From a gamma proteobacterium symbiont of Stewartia floridana (GTDB lineage: Bacteria > Pseudomonadota > Gammaproteobacteria > Chromatiales > Chromatiaceae), in contig NAUB01000035.1 of the NCBI GenBank assembly GCA_003676145.1, positions 1-64,000 of the forward strand: a DNA stretch of 64,000 nt. The letters are read 5' to 3'. The notes under the pieces were generated by a model that was not told the origin of the DNA, made no database searches, and was given only the letters and a program-made list of their open reading frames with translations. The stretch's first letter is position 1, and the number at the start of each line of letters is the position of its first letter. Of this stretch, positions 37,341 through 47,270 are shown one piece after another. Made by a program: the position numbers and the translations under genes.

Positions 37341-38177
37341 TCAACTCCTTGAATTCATCAGTGCAGCGCCATGGCCCTGCACCTGTTGCAGGAACTCAAG
37401 CAGCATGACTTGCGGATCGTTCGCTTCCAGCAACCTGGCATATGGCAGAATCGCCCCGATCCAGCCTTCGCTATGCCAATATGCCCCTTCTGGCAATGCC
37501 AGAGTAGACCAGTTTTCGGGCATGGGATAAGCCGTGACATAAAAATAGGCTTCATCAATTGAAGCATCGCCGCTGACGAAACCAAAGTTCATCTGCTCAT
37601 CAGCATTCTCCTCATCGTTCGGGTCCACACCGGACACCAGCCTGCCGGAAAACCAGTTCATCGCAATATCGAGGTGATGGGGAAACAGCTGCACCGGACT
37701 GGTTTCCTGGCGCAGACTACCTCTGAAAGTTCTGAACACCACGTCAATCCAACTGAGGGCACGGCGAAAATCATCCGCAGCATCCGCAGCATAAGTCAGT
37801 ATGTTTTCATCATCAAAAGCGCTCAGCGGTTGCTCATCGAGATCGATGCCCTGAGTGGCGAGCAGTTGTGTGATCTGCTGTCGCATTCCGGCGGCACTGT
37901 TTCCCTTGAGGGGAATGCTGCAATGCCATCCGCTATCACTGTAAATCGATAACTGATGTGAAGTCAGATCGAGTTGCATCTCCAGATTCCGGCCATTTAC
38001 TGGAAAAGGTGTCGTTGTCAGGCCATGTGTATTCACTGTCAGGGTGATATGCCACCAATGTTTTGCCTTGGGCATATAAAAGCCGCGTATCTTGCCCATG
38101 ATGCGGGCGTACTGGTGAATGGCATCACGGGTTTGCACCCAGTCGGCAAGATTTAAAGAGGGCAGAGTTACTGACAC
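37341..38177 (-). CDS. DUF5996 family protein of the ergothioneine cluster
   Basis: The 278-residue soluble product is recognisable by KAKHWWHITLTVNTHGLTTTPFP and VQLFPHHLDIAMNWFSGR, typical of DUF5996. The biochemical function is unknown to me. The start is GTG with AAAGG upstream. Its TGA lies one base before the egtB start (TGATATG), so it is translationally coupled to egtB and may take part in or protect the same pathway. Confidence 0.85.
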   Translation of the reverse strand: MSVTLPSLNLADWVQTRDAIHQYARIMGKIRGFYMPKAKHWWHITLTVNTHGLTTTPFPVNGRNLEMQLDLTSHQLSIYSDSGWHCSIPLKGNSAAGMRQQITQLLATQGIDLDEQPLSAFDDENILTYAADAADDFRRALSWIDVVFRTFRGSLRQETSPVQLFPHHLDIAMNWFSGRLVSGVDPNDEENADEQMNFGFVSGDASIDEAYFYVTAYPMPENWSTLALPEGAYWHSEGWIGAILPYARLLEANDPQVMLLEFLQQVQGHGAALMNSRS

Positions 38178-38373
38178 GTTAATATCCTTTTATGATTGAT
38201 GATTGGGTAGTTTTTTCACAATGCAGACAAAAATTAAGCGCTGACCGCAGCACGTCTACGTGAATCCTCTTGTATGAAATTTATTTTGAAATGGTGTTGG
38301 GTAGAGAGCGTTGCCTTGAGCATCGGGACTGAAATAAACAGTATGGGGAGTAACCAAAATTCAATCACCCCGG

Positions 38374-39672
38374 TCACGAATTATCCTCCATTTCCTTGAA
38401 GGTGGAGGATAGTCGCAATGGCATCGCCTCGACACTGGCCTGTTCCGATGAAATGTCATCACCGCGACTCTGGCAGACTTTCAACACCTTGGCATACAGG
38501 CTCACTCCCGGCAAAGCCGACAGTCCATGCAGGATGATGCTGAAAAACACCGTGACAATCACCGTATCGAACACCAACGTCTGATTCAGCAGTTGAGCAT
38601 GCTCAAGCACCAACAACACAAACAGAATCGATGCCAGGCCACGCGGCCCGAACCAGCCCAAAAATAGTCCGGTCTCCCAGCGCAGGTGTTTACCCAGCAA
38701 CGAGACAAACACCGGCAGCATGCGGATCACTGTCAGGCTTAACAGAGCGTAAATCACCATTTCGTCACTGATACGCGGCCAGACCTGCGGCAACAGGGCC
38801 ACACCGAACAGAAAGAAAATCACCAGGTTCAATAACTGGCCTTCGGATTCGGCAAACTCGTAGATCTCCTCATTGACATGTTTGAGCGTATTGCCGGTCG
38901 CCACACCGGCGACAAAGGCGGCGATAAAACCATTGCCGCCGACCAGATCGGCCGCCAGGTAGGCAATAAACGTCAAGCTCAACAGATAAATATTGCAAAA
39001 TTCATGGGTAAGAAAGTGTTTTTCAATCGCCATATTGATGGCTTTGGATCCCGACCAGCCAACAAGCGCACCAACCAGCGGCCCCAGTGTAAGTTGCAGC
39101 AAGACAAAATTCAGCCAGTCGGTTTCTTGTCCACCAGCATGACTGCCCGCGGCAAATGAAATCACAAACAGCAGGGCTGGCAAGGCAATGCCGTCATTGA
39201 GGCCGCTCTCCACATTAAGGCTCTGACGTATGCGTTGCGGCACTTTGGGACTGCTGACTACCGCCTGGCCCAAGGCCGCATCGGTCGGCGCCAGGATGAT
39301 CGCCAGCACCAGCGCCTCGAGCAGCAGCAGTTGCGGCATCACAGCCAGCGCCAGCGCCGTACCCAGACCGATGGTCAGGGGCATGCCGACCAACAGCAAG
39401 CGCATCGGCACATCATGCTCCGACCACAGGCGCTTGAGTTTGATGCGTGCTGCATCGGTAAACAAAACCAGAATCAGCGTGATCTCGGCAATGGTGTGAA
39501 TCACCGCATTGTCCAGTCCGAGATTGATCCAACCAAGCACAATTGGACTGAGCAGCAGGCCAAGGGCGGTAAAGGTCATCGGCGGCGTCAGACTGCCGCG
39601 ACTGATCGGCCCGGAAAAGAGTGCGAACAAGGCAATGCCGAGCAACACCAGTAACAGGCTGGCTTCATTCAT
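38374..39672 (-). CDS. Cation/proton antiporter of the CPA superfamily
   Basis: The 432-residue product has about 12 helices. The CPA1-type ion-binding region is seen as APTDAALGQAVV and LNVESGLNDGIALP, which carries the ND pair. VGGNGFIAAFVAG and GPRGLASILFVLL are further family segments. It would exchange Na+ or K+ for H+. The start follows the upstream TPP enzyme stop by 3 bases, so it belongs to the Rieske-fusion operon. That is an unexpected partner for two redox enzymes. Confidence 0.9.
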   Translation of the reverse strand: MNEASLLLVLLGIALFALFSGPISRGSLTPPMTFTALGLLLSPIVLGWINLGLDNAVIHTIAEITLILVLFTDAARIKLKRLWSEHDVPMRLLLVGMPLTIGLGTALALAVMPQLLLLEALVLAIILAPTDAALGQAVVSSPKVPQRIRQSLNVESGLNDGIALPALLFVISFAAGSHAGGQETDWLNFVLLQLTLGPLVGALVGWSGSKAINMAIEKHFLTHEFCNIYLLSLTFIAYLAADLVGGNGFIAAFVAGVATGNTLKHVNEEIYEFAESEGQLLNLVIFFLFGVALLPQVWPRISDEMVIYALLSLTVIRMLPVFVSLLGKHLRWETGLFLGWFGPRGLASILFVLLVLEHAQLLNQTLVFDTVIVTVFFSIILHGLSALPGVSLYAKVLKVCQSRGDDISSEQASVEAMPLRLSSTFKEMEDNS

Positions 39673-39675
39673 GGC

Positions 39676-41640
39676 TCAGACCAGTTCCGCATCGGTCAAC
39701 ACTTCGACCAGGGCCGGTCCCGGGTGGCTCAGTGCTTCTTTGAGGGCGCCTTCCAGATCGGCAGCATCGGTCACGCGTAGGCCTTTGGCGCCGCAAAGTT
39801 GTGCATACTCGGCAAAGTTGGGGTTGTGCAGGCTGGTCTGCCAGACCTCCCAGTTACCGGCGCGTTGCTCCTTGCTGATCTTACCCAGTTCACTGTTATT
39901 CATGAGCACATGAGTGATGTTCATGCCGTATTTGACAGCGGTGTTGATCTCCGCCAGATACTGACCAAAACCACCGTCACCAGAGACCGAAATAACCTGA
40001 CGGCCTTTGAAGCGTGGATCATCTTCCTGGGTCGCGGCCCAGGCACCCATGGCCGCCGGGAAGGAGAAACCGATGGAGCCGAGATAACCCGACATCAGTA
40101 CTGAATGTTCTTCACACTCGAAATAGCGACCGAACGCATAAGTGTTGTTGCCAACATCCACGGCAATGATGGCATCCCTGTCGGCACTCCTGGCAAGCCT
40201 ATCAAACAGGATGGCGGAATTGATGCCTTTACCACGGTCATCCAGGGTGCGGCGCTGTTTCTCCTCGCGCCAGATAGCCCAGCGTGTGGCGACATCATCT
40301 GTCTGGTCCTCGCTACCGCTGTAACCGGCCAGCGCCTCAGACAACAGTCTGGCGGTCACACCAATCTCACCCCATACCGGTACATCGATGGCATGGAACT
40401 TGGCCAATGTCATGAGATCGTAATCCACCTGGATGGTCGGACGTTTTTGCGTGATGCCCGTATGGTTGGAAAAACTCGCACCAAACACCAGCAGGCTGTC
40501 GGATTCATTCATCAGCCAACTCGCAATCGGTGTACCGCTACGGCCCAGTACACCGCCGGCCAGCGGATGAGTGTCGGCGATCTGACCCTTGCCTTTGAAG
40601 GTGGTGATGACCGGCGCCTTGAGCTGTTCGGCCAGAGCAACGACGGCATCCATCTGGAAACGCGCACCATGTCCAACCACAATGACCGGCCTTTTGCTGT
40701 TGGACAACAGCTCCACCGCAGCCTGCAGGGCATCCGCCGGTGGTGAGATTTCGCGTGAGGGCAAACGACCTTCCGGTGTGCCAGCCGGTGGCGGGTTGTC
40801 CAGTTCACGCTTGGGCACTTCATCGGGGAAAATCAGGTGGGACACACCGCTGTTGAGAGTGGCGCTTTTTAAGGCCAGATTCATGAGTTCAGTATGCTTG
40901 CTGTCATGCATAACCGTTTGTGACCACTGCGCCACGCGACCGAATGCTCCCACCTGGTCGATCTCCTGGAACGCGCCCGGGCCCAGCACCTGGGTCTCGA
41001 CCTGACCGGTCAACGCCAGTGCCGGAGCACGATCCACATTGGCGTCCCACAGTCCGGTGAGTAAATTGGTCGCCCCAGGACCGGCAATCGCCAGACAGGC
41101 AGCTGGACGGCCGGTCAGTTTGCCATAAGCCGAACAGGCAAATGCGGCAGCGCCTTCGTGGCGGATCCCGTAATAACTCAGGCGACCGGCCTTCTCCTGG
41201 ATGCGCAGGGCATCGGCCACACCCAGATTGGAATGACCCACCATACCGAACACCTGCTTGATGCCCCAGTTGGTCATGGTTTCCATCATCAGATCGCCAA
41301 CGGTACCGATGTGGGTCTCTTCCGGCGCCAGACCGACATAGATGCCGTCGTCACGAATTTCCACCGGAAAGGTCTCCACACCGTCGTCAAAACCCGGCGC
41401 CTTGCCTGTGAGCGGATGATAGTCCCAGCCATGCCAGGGACAACGCAGCAGACCGTTTTCGATACTACCCTCGCCCAGCGGGCCGCCCTGGTGCGGACAT
41501 TTATTGTCGAGCGCGCCGTATTGCCCCTCATGGTGACTCATGCATAGGGTTTTCTTCTTGCAGGTGACCGATGTGACCCGGCCTTCCGGCAATTCGTCTT
41601 TGCTCAACACCTTGTGCCAAATGAGATCTTTGTCCGCCAT
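39676..41640 (-). CDS. Rieske-domain/thiamine-pyrophosphate enzyme fusion
   Basis: This 654-residue fusion has an N-terminal Rieske [2Fe-2S] domain (~5-105; Cys48-x-His50 and Cys67-x2-His70). A complete pyruvate-oxidase/acetolactate-synthase-type TPP enzyme (~112-654) follows. The catalytic Glu162 lies in RHEGAAAFA, the TPP/Mg motif is GDG at 554-556 with NN at 581-582, and SGYLGSIGFSFPAAMGA is typical. It likely decarboxylates a 2-oxo acid or related substrate, with the Rieske centre taking or giving electrons; the substrate is unknown. AAAGGAGC precedes the ATG. It is coupled to the antiporter downstream and lies 32 bases after the other Rieske fusion. Confidence 0.88.
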   Translation of the reverse strand: MADKDLIWHKVLSKDELPEGRVTSVTCKKKTLCMSHHEGQYGALDNKCPHQGGPLGEGSIENGLLRCPWHGWDYHPLTGKAPGFDDGVETFPVEIRDDGIYVGLAPEETHIGTVGDLMMETMTNWGIKQVFGMVGHSNLGVADALRIQEKAGRLSYYGIRHEGAAAFACSAYGKLTGRPAACLAIAGPGATNLLTGLWDANVDRAPALALTGQVETQVLGPGAFQEIDQVGAFGRVAQWSQTVMHDSKHTELMNLALKSATLNSGVSHLIFPDEVPKRELDNPPPAGTPEGRLPSREISPPADALQAAVELLSNSKRPVIVVGHGARFQMDAVVALAEQLKAPVITTFKGKGQIADTHPLAGGVLGRSGTPIASWLMNESDSLLVFGASFSNHTGITQKRPTIQVDYDLMTLAKFHAIDVPVWGEIGVTARLLSEALAGYSGSEDQTDDVATRWAIWREEKQRRTLDDRGKGINSAILFDRLARSADRDAIIAVDVGNNTYAFGRYFECEEHSVLMSGYLGSIGFSFPAAMGAWAATQEDDPRFKGRQVISVSGDGGFGQYLAEINTAVKYGMNITHVLMNNSELGKISKEQRAGNWEVWQTSLHNPNFAEYAQLCGAKGLRVTDAADLEGALKEALSHPGPALVEVLTDAELV

Positions 41641-41672
41641 CTGTCATGCTCCTTTGGTTTAGTTTTTTTACG

Positions 41673-43292
41673 TCAGTCTAGCTTCACACCCGCGTATTCA
41701 ATACCGGTCAGATGCGCCATGTTCCGGTCAAATGTGCTCAAGTCATCAATGCAGAACTTATTCAGATGATCATGACCACAGGCGCGCGCCATCACCTGCA
41801 TGAGCTCGGTTGAAGCGCGGAAAAAATTATTCAGCTGGTTGGCCCCTTTTTCGATTTTGAGCCGTTTGCGCAACTCCGGTTTCTGGGTGGCGATACCGAC
41901 TGGACAGTTATTGGTATGGCAGGCGCGCATACCCAGACAGCCAATCGCCTGAATCGCCGAGTTGGACACGGCAATGGCGTCCGCCCCCAAAGCCATCGCC
42001 TTGATGAAGTCTGCCGGCAGGCGCAGGCCGCCGGTAATCACCAGCGACACATCGTTGCGGCCTTTTTTATCGAGGTAACGACGCGCACGTGCCAGCGCTG
42101 GAATCGTCGGCACGGAAATATTGTCACGAAAAATCAATGGCGCGGCCCCTGTGCCGCCACCGCGCCCATCCAGAATGATGTAGTCCACACCAATCTGCAG
42201 TGCCGCTTCGATATCACGTTCGATGTGCTGGGCCGACAGTTTCACACCGATCGGAATACCGCCGGTACTTTCGCGAACTTGCGCGGCGAAACGGCGATAT
42301 TCGTCGATGTTGTCCCAGTCCGGAAAACGCGCCGGCGAAATCGCGGACTCACCTTCTTTGAGACCACGCACTTCGGCGATCTTGCCCTTGACCTTGTTAC
42401 CGGGCAGATGCCCACCGGTACCGGTTTTGGCGCCCTGGCCACATTTGAAATGGAACGCCTGGCACTGTTTGACCTTATCCATGGAGTAACCGAAACGCGC
42501 CGAGGCCAGTTCATACAGATAGTGGCTGTTGGCCTGTTGCTCGTCGGGCAGCATGCCGCCTTCGCCGGAACAGATACCGGTACCGGCCATTTCAGCTCCC
42601 ATCGCCAAAGCCACCTTGGCCTCTTCCGACAAGGCGCCGAAACTCATGTCCGATACAAACAAGGGCCGATCCAGTTTCAGCGGTTTTTCCGCATTCGGAC
42701 CGATAATGACTTCAGTACCGACCGGATCGTCATCGAGCATCGGCACCTTGTGCAGTTGCGCGGTGAGAATCTGAATCTCCTCCCACTTGGGCAACAGGTC
42801 GCGCGGCACACCCATGGCAGCAACACGGCCGTGATGACCAACCTTGGAAAGGCCGTGTTCGGCCAGATGCTGGATGTATTTGGTATGCGGCTCTTCTGGC
42901 GCACCGTGAATGTCCTGATAGAGTCCCTGGTAGGCTTCACGGTTATATGGCTGCGGATTGGTTTGCGTCCATTCGCGGATTTCGTCTTCATCCACCCAGA
43001 CCTGACCAGCTTCGATCCAGGCATTGAAGCGGTGCAGCTTTTCCGATGGGTTGTAAGAGCTGACCCCGGTTTTGTATTCGTAGTCCCAATCATGCAGTCC
43101 GCAGACAATATTGCTGCCTTCGATGCGGCCGTCCGACATCAGTGCACCACGGTGCGCGCAACGGCCGTAGAGCACTGAGACCTGCTCCTCATCAGGCCAG
43201 CGCACGATCACCAGATCCACATCGGCCACCAAAGCATAAGCCGGTTTCTCCAGCTCCAGTTCAGACCACTGGGCAATTGGGATTTTGTTCAT
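41673..43292 (-). CDS. Rieske-domain/glutamate-synthase-like FMN enzyme fusion
   Basis: The 539-residue fusion begins with a Rieske domain (~1-105; Cys45-x-His47 and Cys64-x2-His67). A glutamate-synthase α-type FMN barrel (~150-510) follows. Visible parts are FVSDMSFGALSEEAK, GEGG, IGVKLSAQ, LDGRGGGTGAAP and the [3Fe-4S] cysteines 452, 458 and 463 in CLGMRACHTNNCPVG. No glutaminase or NADPH domain is present. It could transfer electrons or an amino/methylamine group; the substrate is unknown. It is the first gene of a three-gene operon and is divergent from the AraC-type regulator. Confidence 0.88.
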   Translation of the reverse strand: MNKIPIAQWSELELEKPAYALVADVDLVIVRWPDEEQVSVLYGRCAHRGALMSDGRIEGSNIVCGLHDWDYEYKTGVSSYNPSEKLHRFNAWIEAGQVWVDEDEIREWTQTNPQPYNREAYQGLYQDIHGAPEEPHTKYIQHLAEHGLSKVGHHGRVAAMGVPRDLLPKWEEIQILTAQLHKVPMLDDDPVGTEVIIGPNAEKPLKLDRPLFVSDMSFGALSEEAKVALAMGAEMAGTGICSGEGGMLPDEQQANSHYLYELASARFGYSMDKVKQCQAFHFKCGQGAKTGTGGHLPGNKVKGKIAEVRGLKEGESAISPARFPDWDNIDEYRRFAAQVRESTGGIPIGVKLSAQHIERDIEAALQIGVDYIILDGRGGGTGAAPLIFRDNISVPTIPALARARRYLDKKGRNDVSLVITGGLRLPADFIKAMALGADAIAVSNSAIQAIGCLGMRACHTNNCPVGIATQKPELRKRLKIEKGANQLNNFFRASTELMQVMARACGHDHLNKFCIDDLSTFDRNMAHLTGIEYAGVKLD

Positions 43293-43514
43293 GTAAAGGT
43301 CCTCTTTTTTTGAATTATTAATGCAGATACAACGTAATACGTAATAGGCGTGGAAATGGTTTTTTTATTTTTGACTCTATAGTGAAGCCATCAATTGATT
43401 ATTATAGATAGGATCTTAGGTTGGCTTTATATGATATATTCTCAGTGGCAATTTCTACAGAAAATATCGATACCCATCGTTCACGTTATTTAACCAACCG
43501 TACATTTAATCAAT

Positions 43515-44495
43515 ATGGAAATGCATGATCCCAATAACGACATCAAAGATGATGCATTGACTCACTTTCTGACCAGAACACACCTGCAGGCACGAATTTT
43601 CATGCACCGCAGCTATTGCGAAGAGTGGGCCATCGATATTGCAGGTACCGGACAGGTTCCCTTCTATCTGGTTGATAATGGCCAGGCATGGATACACATG
43701 GAAGGCATGGAACCCAGGTTAATCCAGGCAGGCGATCTGGTCATGTTTCCGCATGATTCTCACCATGTGCTTGCCAACAGTCGGATACCGCAGGACAGGG
43801 AAAACATCAATCAACCACAAGATTGTGTAAAACAGGAAAATTTGACCAGCGTCTTATGCGGCTTCTATGAATTTGAATCGGATGCCGCTCAGTTGCTGTT
43901 AAATGATATGCCCGATATCGTTCAGCTGAGTGATGCCCGCAATAACCCAACCACTGACGGCATCGCCCATGTCCTGGACACAATCCTGATTGAACTGAAG
44001 AACAACAATCCTGGACGCAATATCGCACTGCGTGACCTGGCGCGCCTGCTGTTGCTGCACTTACTGCGCAACTGCTTTTCTGCCAATCTGTCACAGGGTT
44101 ACCTCAAGGCATTGATCACACCGCAAATTGGCCACGCCCTGCAATTGATCCACACTCGATTCAATGAGGAGTGGACCCTGGATGAGCTAGCCCGCACAAT
44201 CGGCATGAGCCGTACCGCCTTCGCCCAGAAGTTTCATGAATACGTGGGAGTACCACCAGCCAAATACCTGACCTCATGGCGCATGCAGGAAGCCACCAAC
44301 CTGCTGAAGAACAGCACGCTCAGTATCGAGAAAATTGCCGAAAAATGTGGCTACCAATCAGCAGCCTCTTTTAGAAAAGCCTACAAAAGCCACACAGGGA
44401 ATACACCCAGGCATATCCGCAACAAAAGCCGGGAATCATTGATCAGTCGCGCCCGACGGAAAATCCTGAGCTCCGCCCCTCCATCGAATCAGTAA
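43515..44495 (+). CDS. AraC-family regulator with cupin N-terminal domain
   Basis: The 326-residue product has a cupin-type sensing domain (~20-125, with MEPRLIQAGDLVMFPHDSHHVL) and a C-terminal AraC helix-turn-helix pair at ~205-305 (WTLDELARTIGMSRTAFAQKF; IEKIAEKCGYQSAASFRKAYK). It resembles the cupin_6 AraC group, which includes regulators of oxidant and aldehyde stress. It is divergent from the Rieske-fusion operon with 222 bases between, so it most likely controls that operon. Confidence 0.9.
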   Translation: MEMHDPNNDIKDDALTHFLTRTHLQARIFMHRSYCEEWAIDIAGTGQVPFYLVDNGQAWIHMEGMEPRLIQAGDLVMFPHDSHHVLANSRIPQDRENINQPQDCVKQENLTSVLCGFYEFESDAAQLLLNDMPDIVQLSDARNNPTTDGIAHVLDTILIELKNNNPGRNIALRDLARLLLLHLLRNCFSANLSQGYLKALITPQIGHALQLIHTRFNEEWTLDELARTIGMSRTAFAQKFHEYVGVPPAKYLTSWRMQEATNLLKNSTLSIEKIAEKCGYQSAASFRKAYKSHTGNTPRHIRNKSRESLISRARRKILSSAPPSNQ

Positions 44496-44501
44496 TGATT
44501 T

Positions 44502-44579
44502 TCATTCAGGCTGCATAAGCAGCAAGGCATGTCCGTCAGGATCACACATCAAATGTTCTTCAATAACGTCGAGCCCTTA
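44502..44579 (-). pseudogene. C-terminal remnant of a VOC/glyoxalase-family gene
   Basis: The minus strand encodes LDVIEEHLMCDPDGHALLLMQ followed by a stop at 44502-44504. This is the characteristic last strand of vicinal-oxygen-chelate proteins (DPDGHxLxL). The frame is closed by a stop just upstream, and no more of the domain is found. It is a short decayed gene end next to the AraC gene. Confidence 0.5.
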
Positions 44580-45046
44580 TACTCGCAAGATCTAGGAAGC
44601 TAGATCCATAACCCTTCTCACGTGGCCGCACTACTGCTTTTGGCGCTTTTTTTGGAATAGATACCATATGGTGTTCACAGTCCCTCCTGGTGTGGGTCAG
44701 ACTATCATAGGCAGGCATAGGATTCTTCTTCGTTACTTCCTGTTCGAAAGTCGACGGCTATTCAGACCAATGCCTGGATCAAACCGAAGCGAGCCCTTCA
44801 TCATATCCGGGGCTTAAGCAAAGATTACCTACCCGCACCGCAGGCCTGTGATATTCTGGCTAGAATCTGACATTTTGTCATAGAAACAGGCACTTGTTAA
44901 ATAATAAGGGAAGATATGAGGTGTGGATTATTGACCTGAAGCAATTTCCCGCTGATAACAAACAGCAGCTTTTGAATTTTCTGATAGTCTTAATTACATA
45001 AGCACTGGACCATTTTTGAAAAGCACTTGCTGGAGGGAGATAGGGT
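44580..45046. other. Intergenic region, probably decayed sequence
   Basis: No supported gene. It lies between a VOC-gene remnant and the GAF-protein operon. Several stop codons occur in all frames. A strong ribosome site (GGAGGGAG) for the next gene lies at its right end. Confidence 0.4.
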
Positions 45047-46219
45047 ATGGCAGATCAAAAACCGCCAAAACCTGTGATGCCGAATGAAACCATCTACCGC
45101 TGGCATAAAATAGTTGATCTTGCATTGGCAAAAATGCATACGCCTGTCGCTGTCATTACCCAAAGGCAGGATGATACCTTCACCATCTTCTATACACATG
45201 TCACAGATGATAATCCGTTCAAAACGGGTGATCAGATCGCACTTGAGGGCAGTTTCACCGACTGGGTAATCAAAAATGATTCTGCACTGCATGTCAAAGA
45301 TGCCTCTCAGGATGAGAAATGGAAGCATCACCGCCTGATTGACAAGGGATTGGTGTATTACCTGGGTTATCCACTGCACTGGCCGGATGGCGAAATCTTC
45401 GGAACCATCGCTGTTTATGACTACAGGGCGAATGAACAAGCGGATAAACACCAGGATCTGTTGGCCGAATTTTGCCATGAAATCGAGCAGGACCTACTGA
45501 TTCTAATACAACAGCAGGCACTGAGGTTCGAAATCGAGAATAGGAGACGAGCGGAAAACAGGCTGTCCAATTTAACACCCAAGGAGTTTCATGCGCTCTG
45601 GCACGCTGCCCAGTCCGTGCTCGCCAATCGTAAATTTGAGGTTTCGGCGCGCATTATCTTTGATGAGGCCTGCAATATGACGGGGGCGGTTTCCGGTTAT
45701 GTCGCACTGTTAACCGATGACGGCAGTGAAAACGATGTGTTGTTTCTAGACTCGGGTGGCCTCTCCTGCGCGGTGGACCCAAGCCTGCCAATGCCGATCC
45801 GCGGCTTGAGGGCCGATGCCTACGAATCAGGCAAAGCGGTGTATGAGAATGATTTTATGAATACGGACTGGGTCAAGTTCATGCCGGAGGGACATGTGGT
45901 ATTGAAAAACGTACTGTTTGCACCTCTCAATATCAAAGGCAAGACAGTCGGCATCATCGGTCTTGCTAACAAGGCTAGCGATTTTACCGGTTTTGATGCC
46001 TCCGTTGCAGAAGCATTTGGGGAAATAGCCGCAATTGCCTTGAGTAATTCGAGAACCCTGGATCAACTGGATGAAAACAACAGGAAACTGGAGAGTTTCA
46101 ATGAGACCCTGGTTGACCGGGAGTACAGGATCATCGAGATCAAGCAGGAAGTCAATGAACTGTGCAGAGAACTGGGACGCGAACCCGTCTACAAAGACAT
46201 AGCAAAACACGCGCTTTAA
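45047..46219 (+). CDS. Double GAF-domain protein
   Basis: The 390-residue soluble protein has two GAF domains. The first (~15-155) has FTDWVIKNDSALHVKDASQDEKW and VYYLGYPLHWPDGEIFGTIAVYD. The second (~180-345) has GYVALLTDDG, KNVLFAPLNIKGKTVGIIGLANK. A short coiled segment follows. No output domain is present, so it may bind a small molecule or metal and act by contact with the downstream kinase. It is the first gene of a four-gene signalling run with a strong ribosome site. Confidence 0.87.
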   Translation: MADQKPPKPVMPNETIYRWHKIVDLALAKMHTPVAVITQRQDDTFTIFYTHVTDDNPFKTGDQIALEGSFTDWVIKNDSALHVKDASQDEKWKHHRLIDKGLVYYLGYPLHWPDGEIFGTIAVYDYRANEQADKHQDLLAEFCHEIEQDLLILIQQQALRFEIENRRRAENRLSNLTPKEFHALWHAAQSVLANRKFEVSARIIFDEACNMTGAVSGYVALLTDDGSENDVLFLDSGGLSCAVDPSLPMPIRGLRADAYESGKAVYENDFMNTDWVKFMPEGHVVLKNVLFAPLNIKGKTVGIIGLANKASDFTGFDASVAEAFGEIAAIALSNSRTLDQLDENNRKLESFNETLVDREYRIIEIKQEVNELCRELGREPVYKDIAKHAL

Positions 46220-46234
46220 CCAGAGCATCTGTCA

Positions 46235-47263
46235 ATGAGAGACTTAAAACATATCTGGGTATGTCGTACTGCGGCCAGTATTATCCTGCTCACTGCGTTA
46301 ACAATGTTACTTGCGGCCTGCGACAGTAAACCAGAACAAGCCGGGGAAAAGGAAATATATTCGTTACGGCTTGCACTAGCAATGCAGCCGGGCAGCGCCC
46401 TGGTTATGGTTGCCGAGAATCAGGGCTTTTTCGAACAAAACGGGCTCAGGCTGGAGATATCAGAACACCCCAGCGGCAAACGAGCGCTCCATGATAGTTT
46501 TTTTGCAGGCAAGAGCGATATTGTTATCTCTGCTGATGTGCCTGTAGCCTTGGCATCTTTTACTGAAATCCCATTTGTTATCCTCGGGTCCATATTTTCA
46601 GCAAACAATATCAACCGTCTGATTGCAAGGACTGATGCTGCCATTAGTACGCCAACCGACCTCAAAGGAAAAAAAATCGCAACTCAGAAAGCCTCCGCAG
46701 TACATTTCTTTCTGCATTTGTTTTTAGTGGAACATGGGATACATGAAAAAGAGTTGGAACTGTCTTTTTTCAAGGCAGAGCAGTTGCCTGACAAGCTTGC
46801 TTCTGGTGCAATCGATGCCTTTTCAATGCGAGAACCCTACATCAGCCTGGCCAGAGATAAACTGCCGGACGAGCATATAGTATTTGAGAAACCGGGACTC
46901 TACCAGCAAAGGGATGTGGTTATATCAAATCGAGACTTCATCAAAAATCATCCTTCAGCTGTAAGGCTTTTTTTGAAGAGTCTTTTGGATGCTGAAATAT
47001 ACGTACAAAATAATCCGAAAGCTGCAATAAACATTATCTCGAAGCGATTGGGAGTAACGCCCTCATCACTGGAAAAAAACTGGCCAGAAATAAGTATGGA
47101 GGTCTCACTAGATCAGTCTATGCTACTGGTGCTTGAAGATATTTCGCGTTGGGCAATTCATGGGGGACTTGTGGAAAACCGCTCCCTGCCAGACTTTCTT
47201 AAAAGAATGCACGGGCAGGCGTTAAAGGAAATTTCACCAGATGCAGTGACAATAATCCAGTAG
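46235..47263 (+). CDS. NMT1/SsuA-like periplasmic binding lipoprotein
   Basis: The 342-residue product has a lipoprotein signal with lipobox LAAC at ~26-29 and a class-II binding fold of the NMT1/THI5/SsuA type: SALVMVAENQGFFEQNGLRLEI, SDIVISADVPVALASF and TPTDLKGKKIATQKASAVHFFLHLFL. Relatives bind sulfonates, nitrate or thiamine precursors. No transporter genes are near. It lies 7 bases before a hybrid kinase gene, so it more likely presents a ligand to that kinase. Confidence 0.88.
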   Translation: MRDLKHIWVCRTAASIILLTALTMLLAACDSKPEQAGEKEIYSLRLALAMQPGSALVMVAENQGFFEQNGLRLEISEHPSGKRALHDSFFAGKSDIVISADVPVALASFTEIPFVILGSIFSANNINRLIARTDAAISTPTDLKGKKIATQKASAVHFFLHLFLVEHGIHEKELELSFFKAEQLPDKLASGAIDAFSMREPYISLARDKLPDEHIVFEKPGLYQQRDVVISNRDFIKNHPSAVRLFLKSLLDAEIYVQNNPKAAINIISKRLGVTPSSLEKNWPEISMEVSLDQSMLLVLEDISRWAIHGGLVENRSLPDFLKRMHGQALKEISPDAVTIIQ

Positions 47264-47270
47264 TCCGTAA

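Noticed and set aside
41916..43178. 420-residue plus-strand frame
   Set aside because: It is antisense to the Rieske-FMN enzyme, which has intact cofactor motifs. The antisense frame has no protein-like features.
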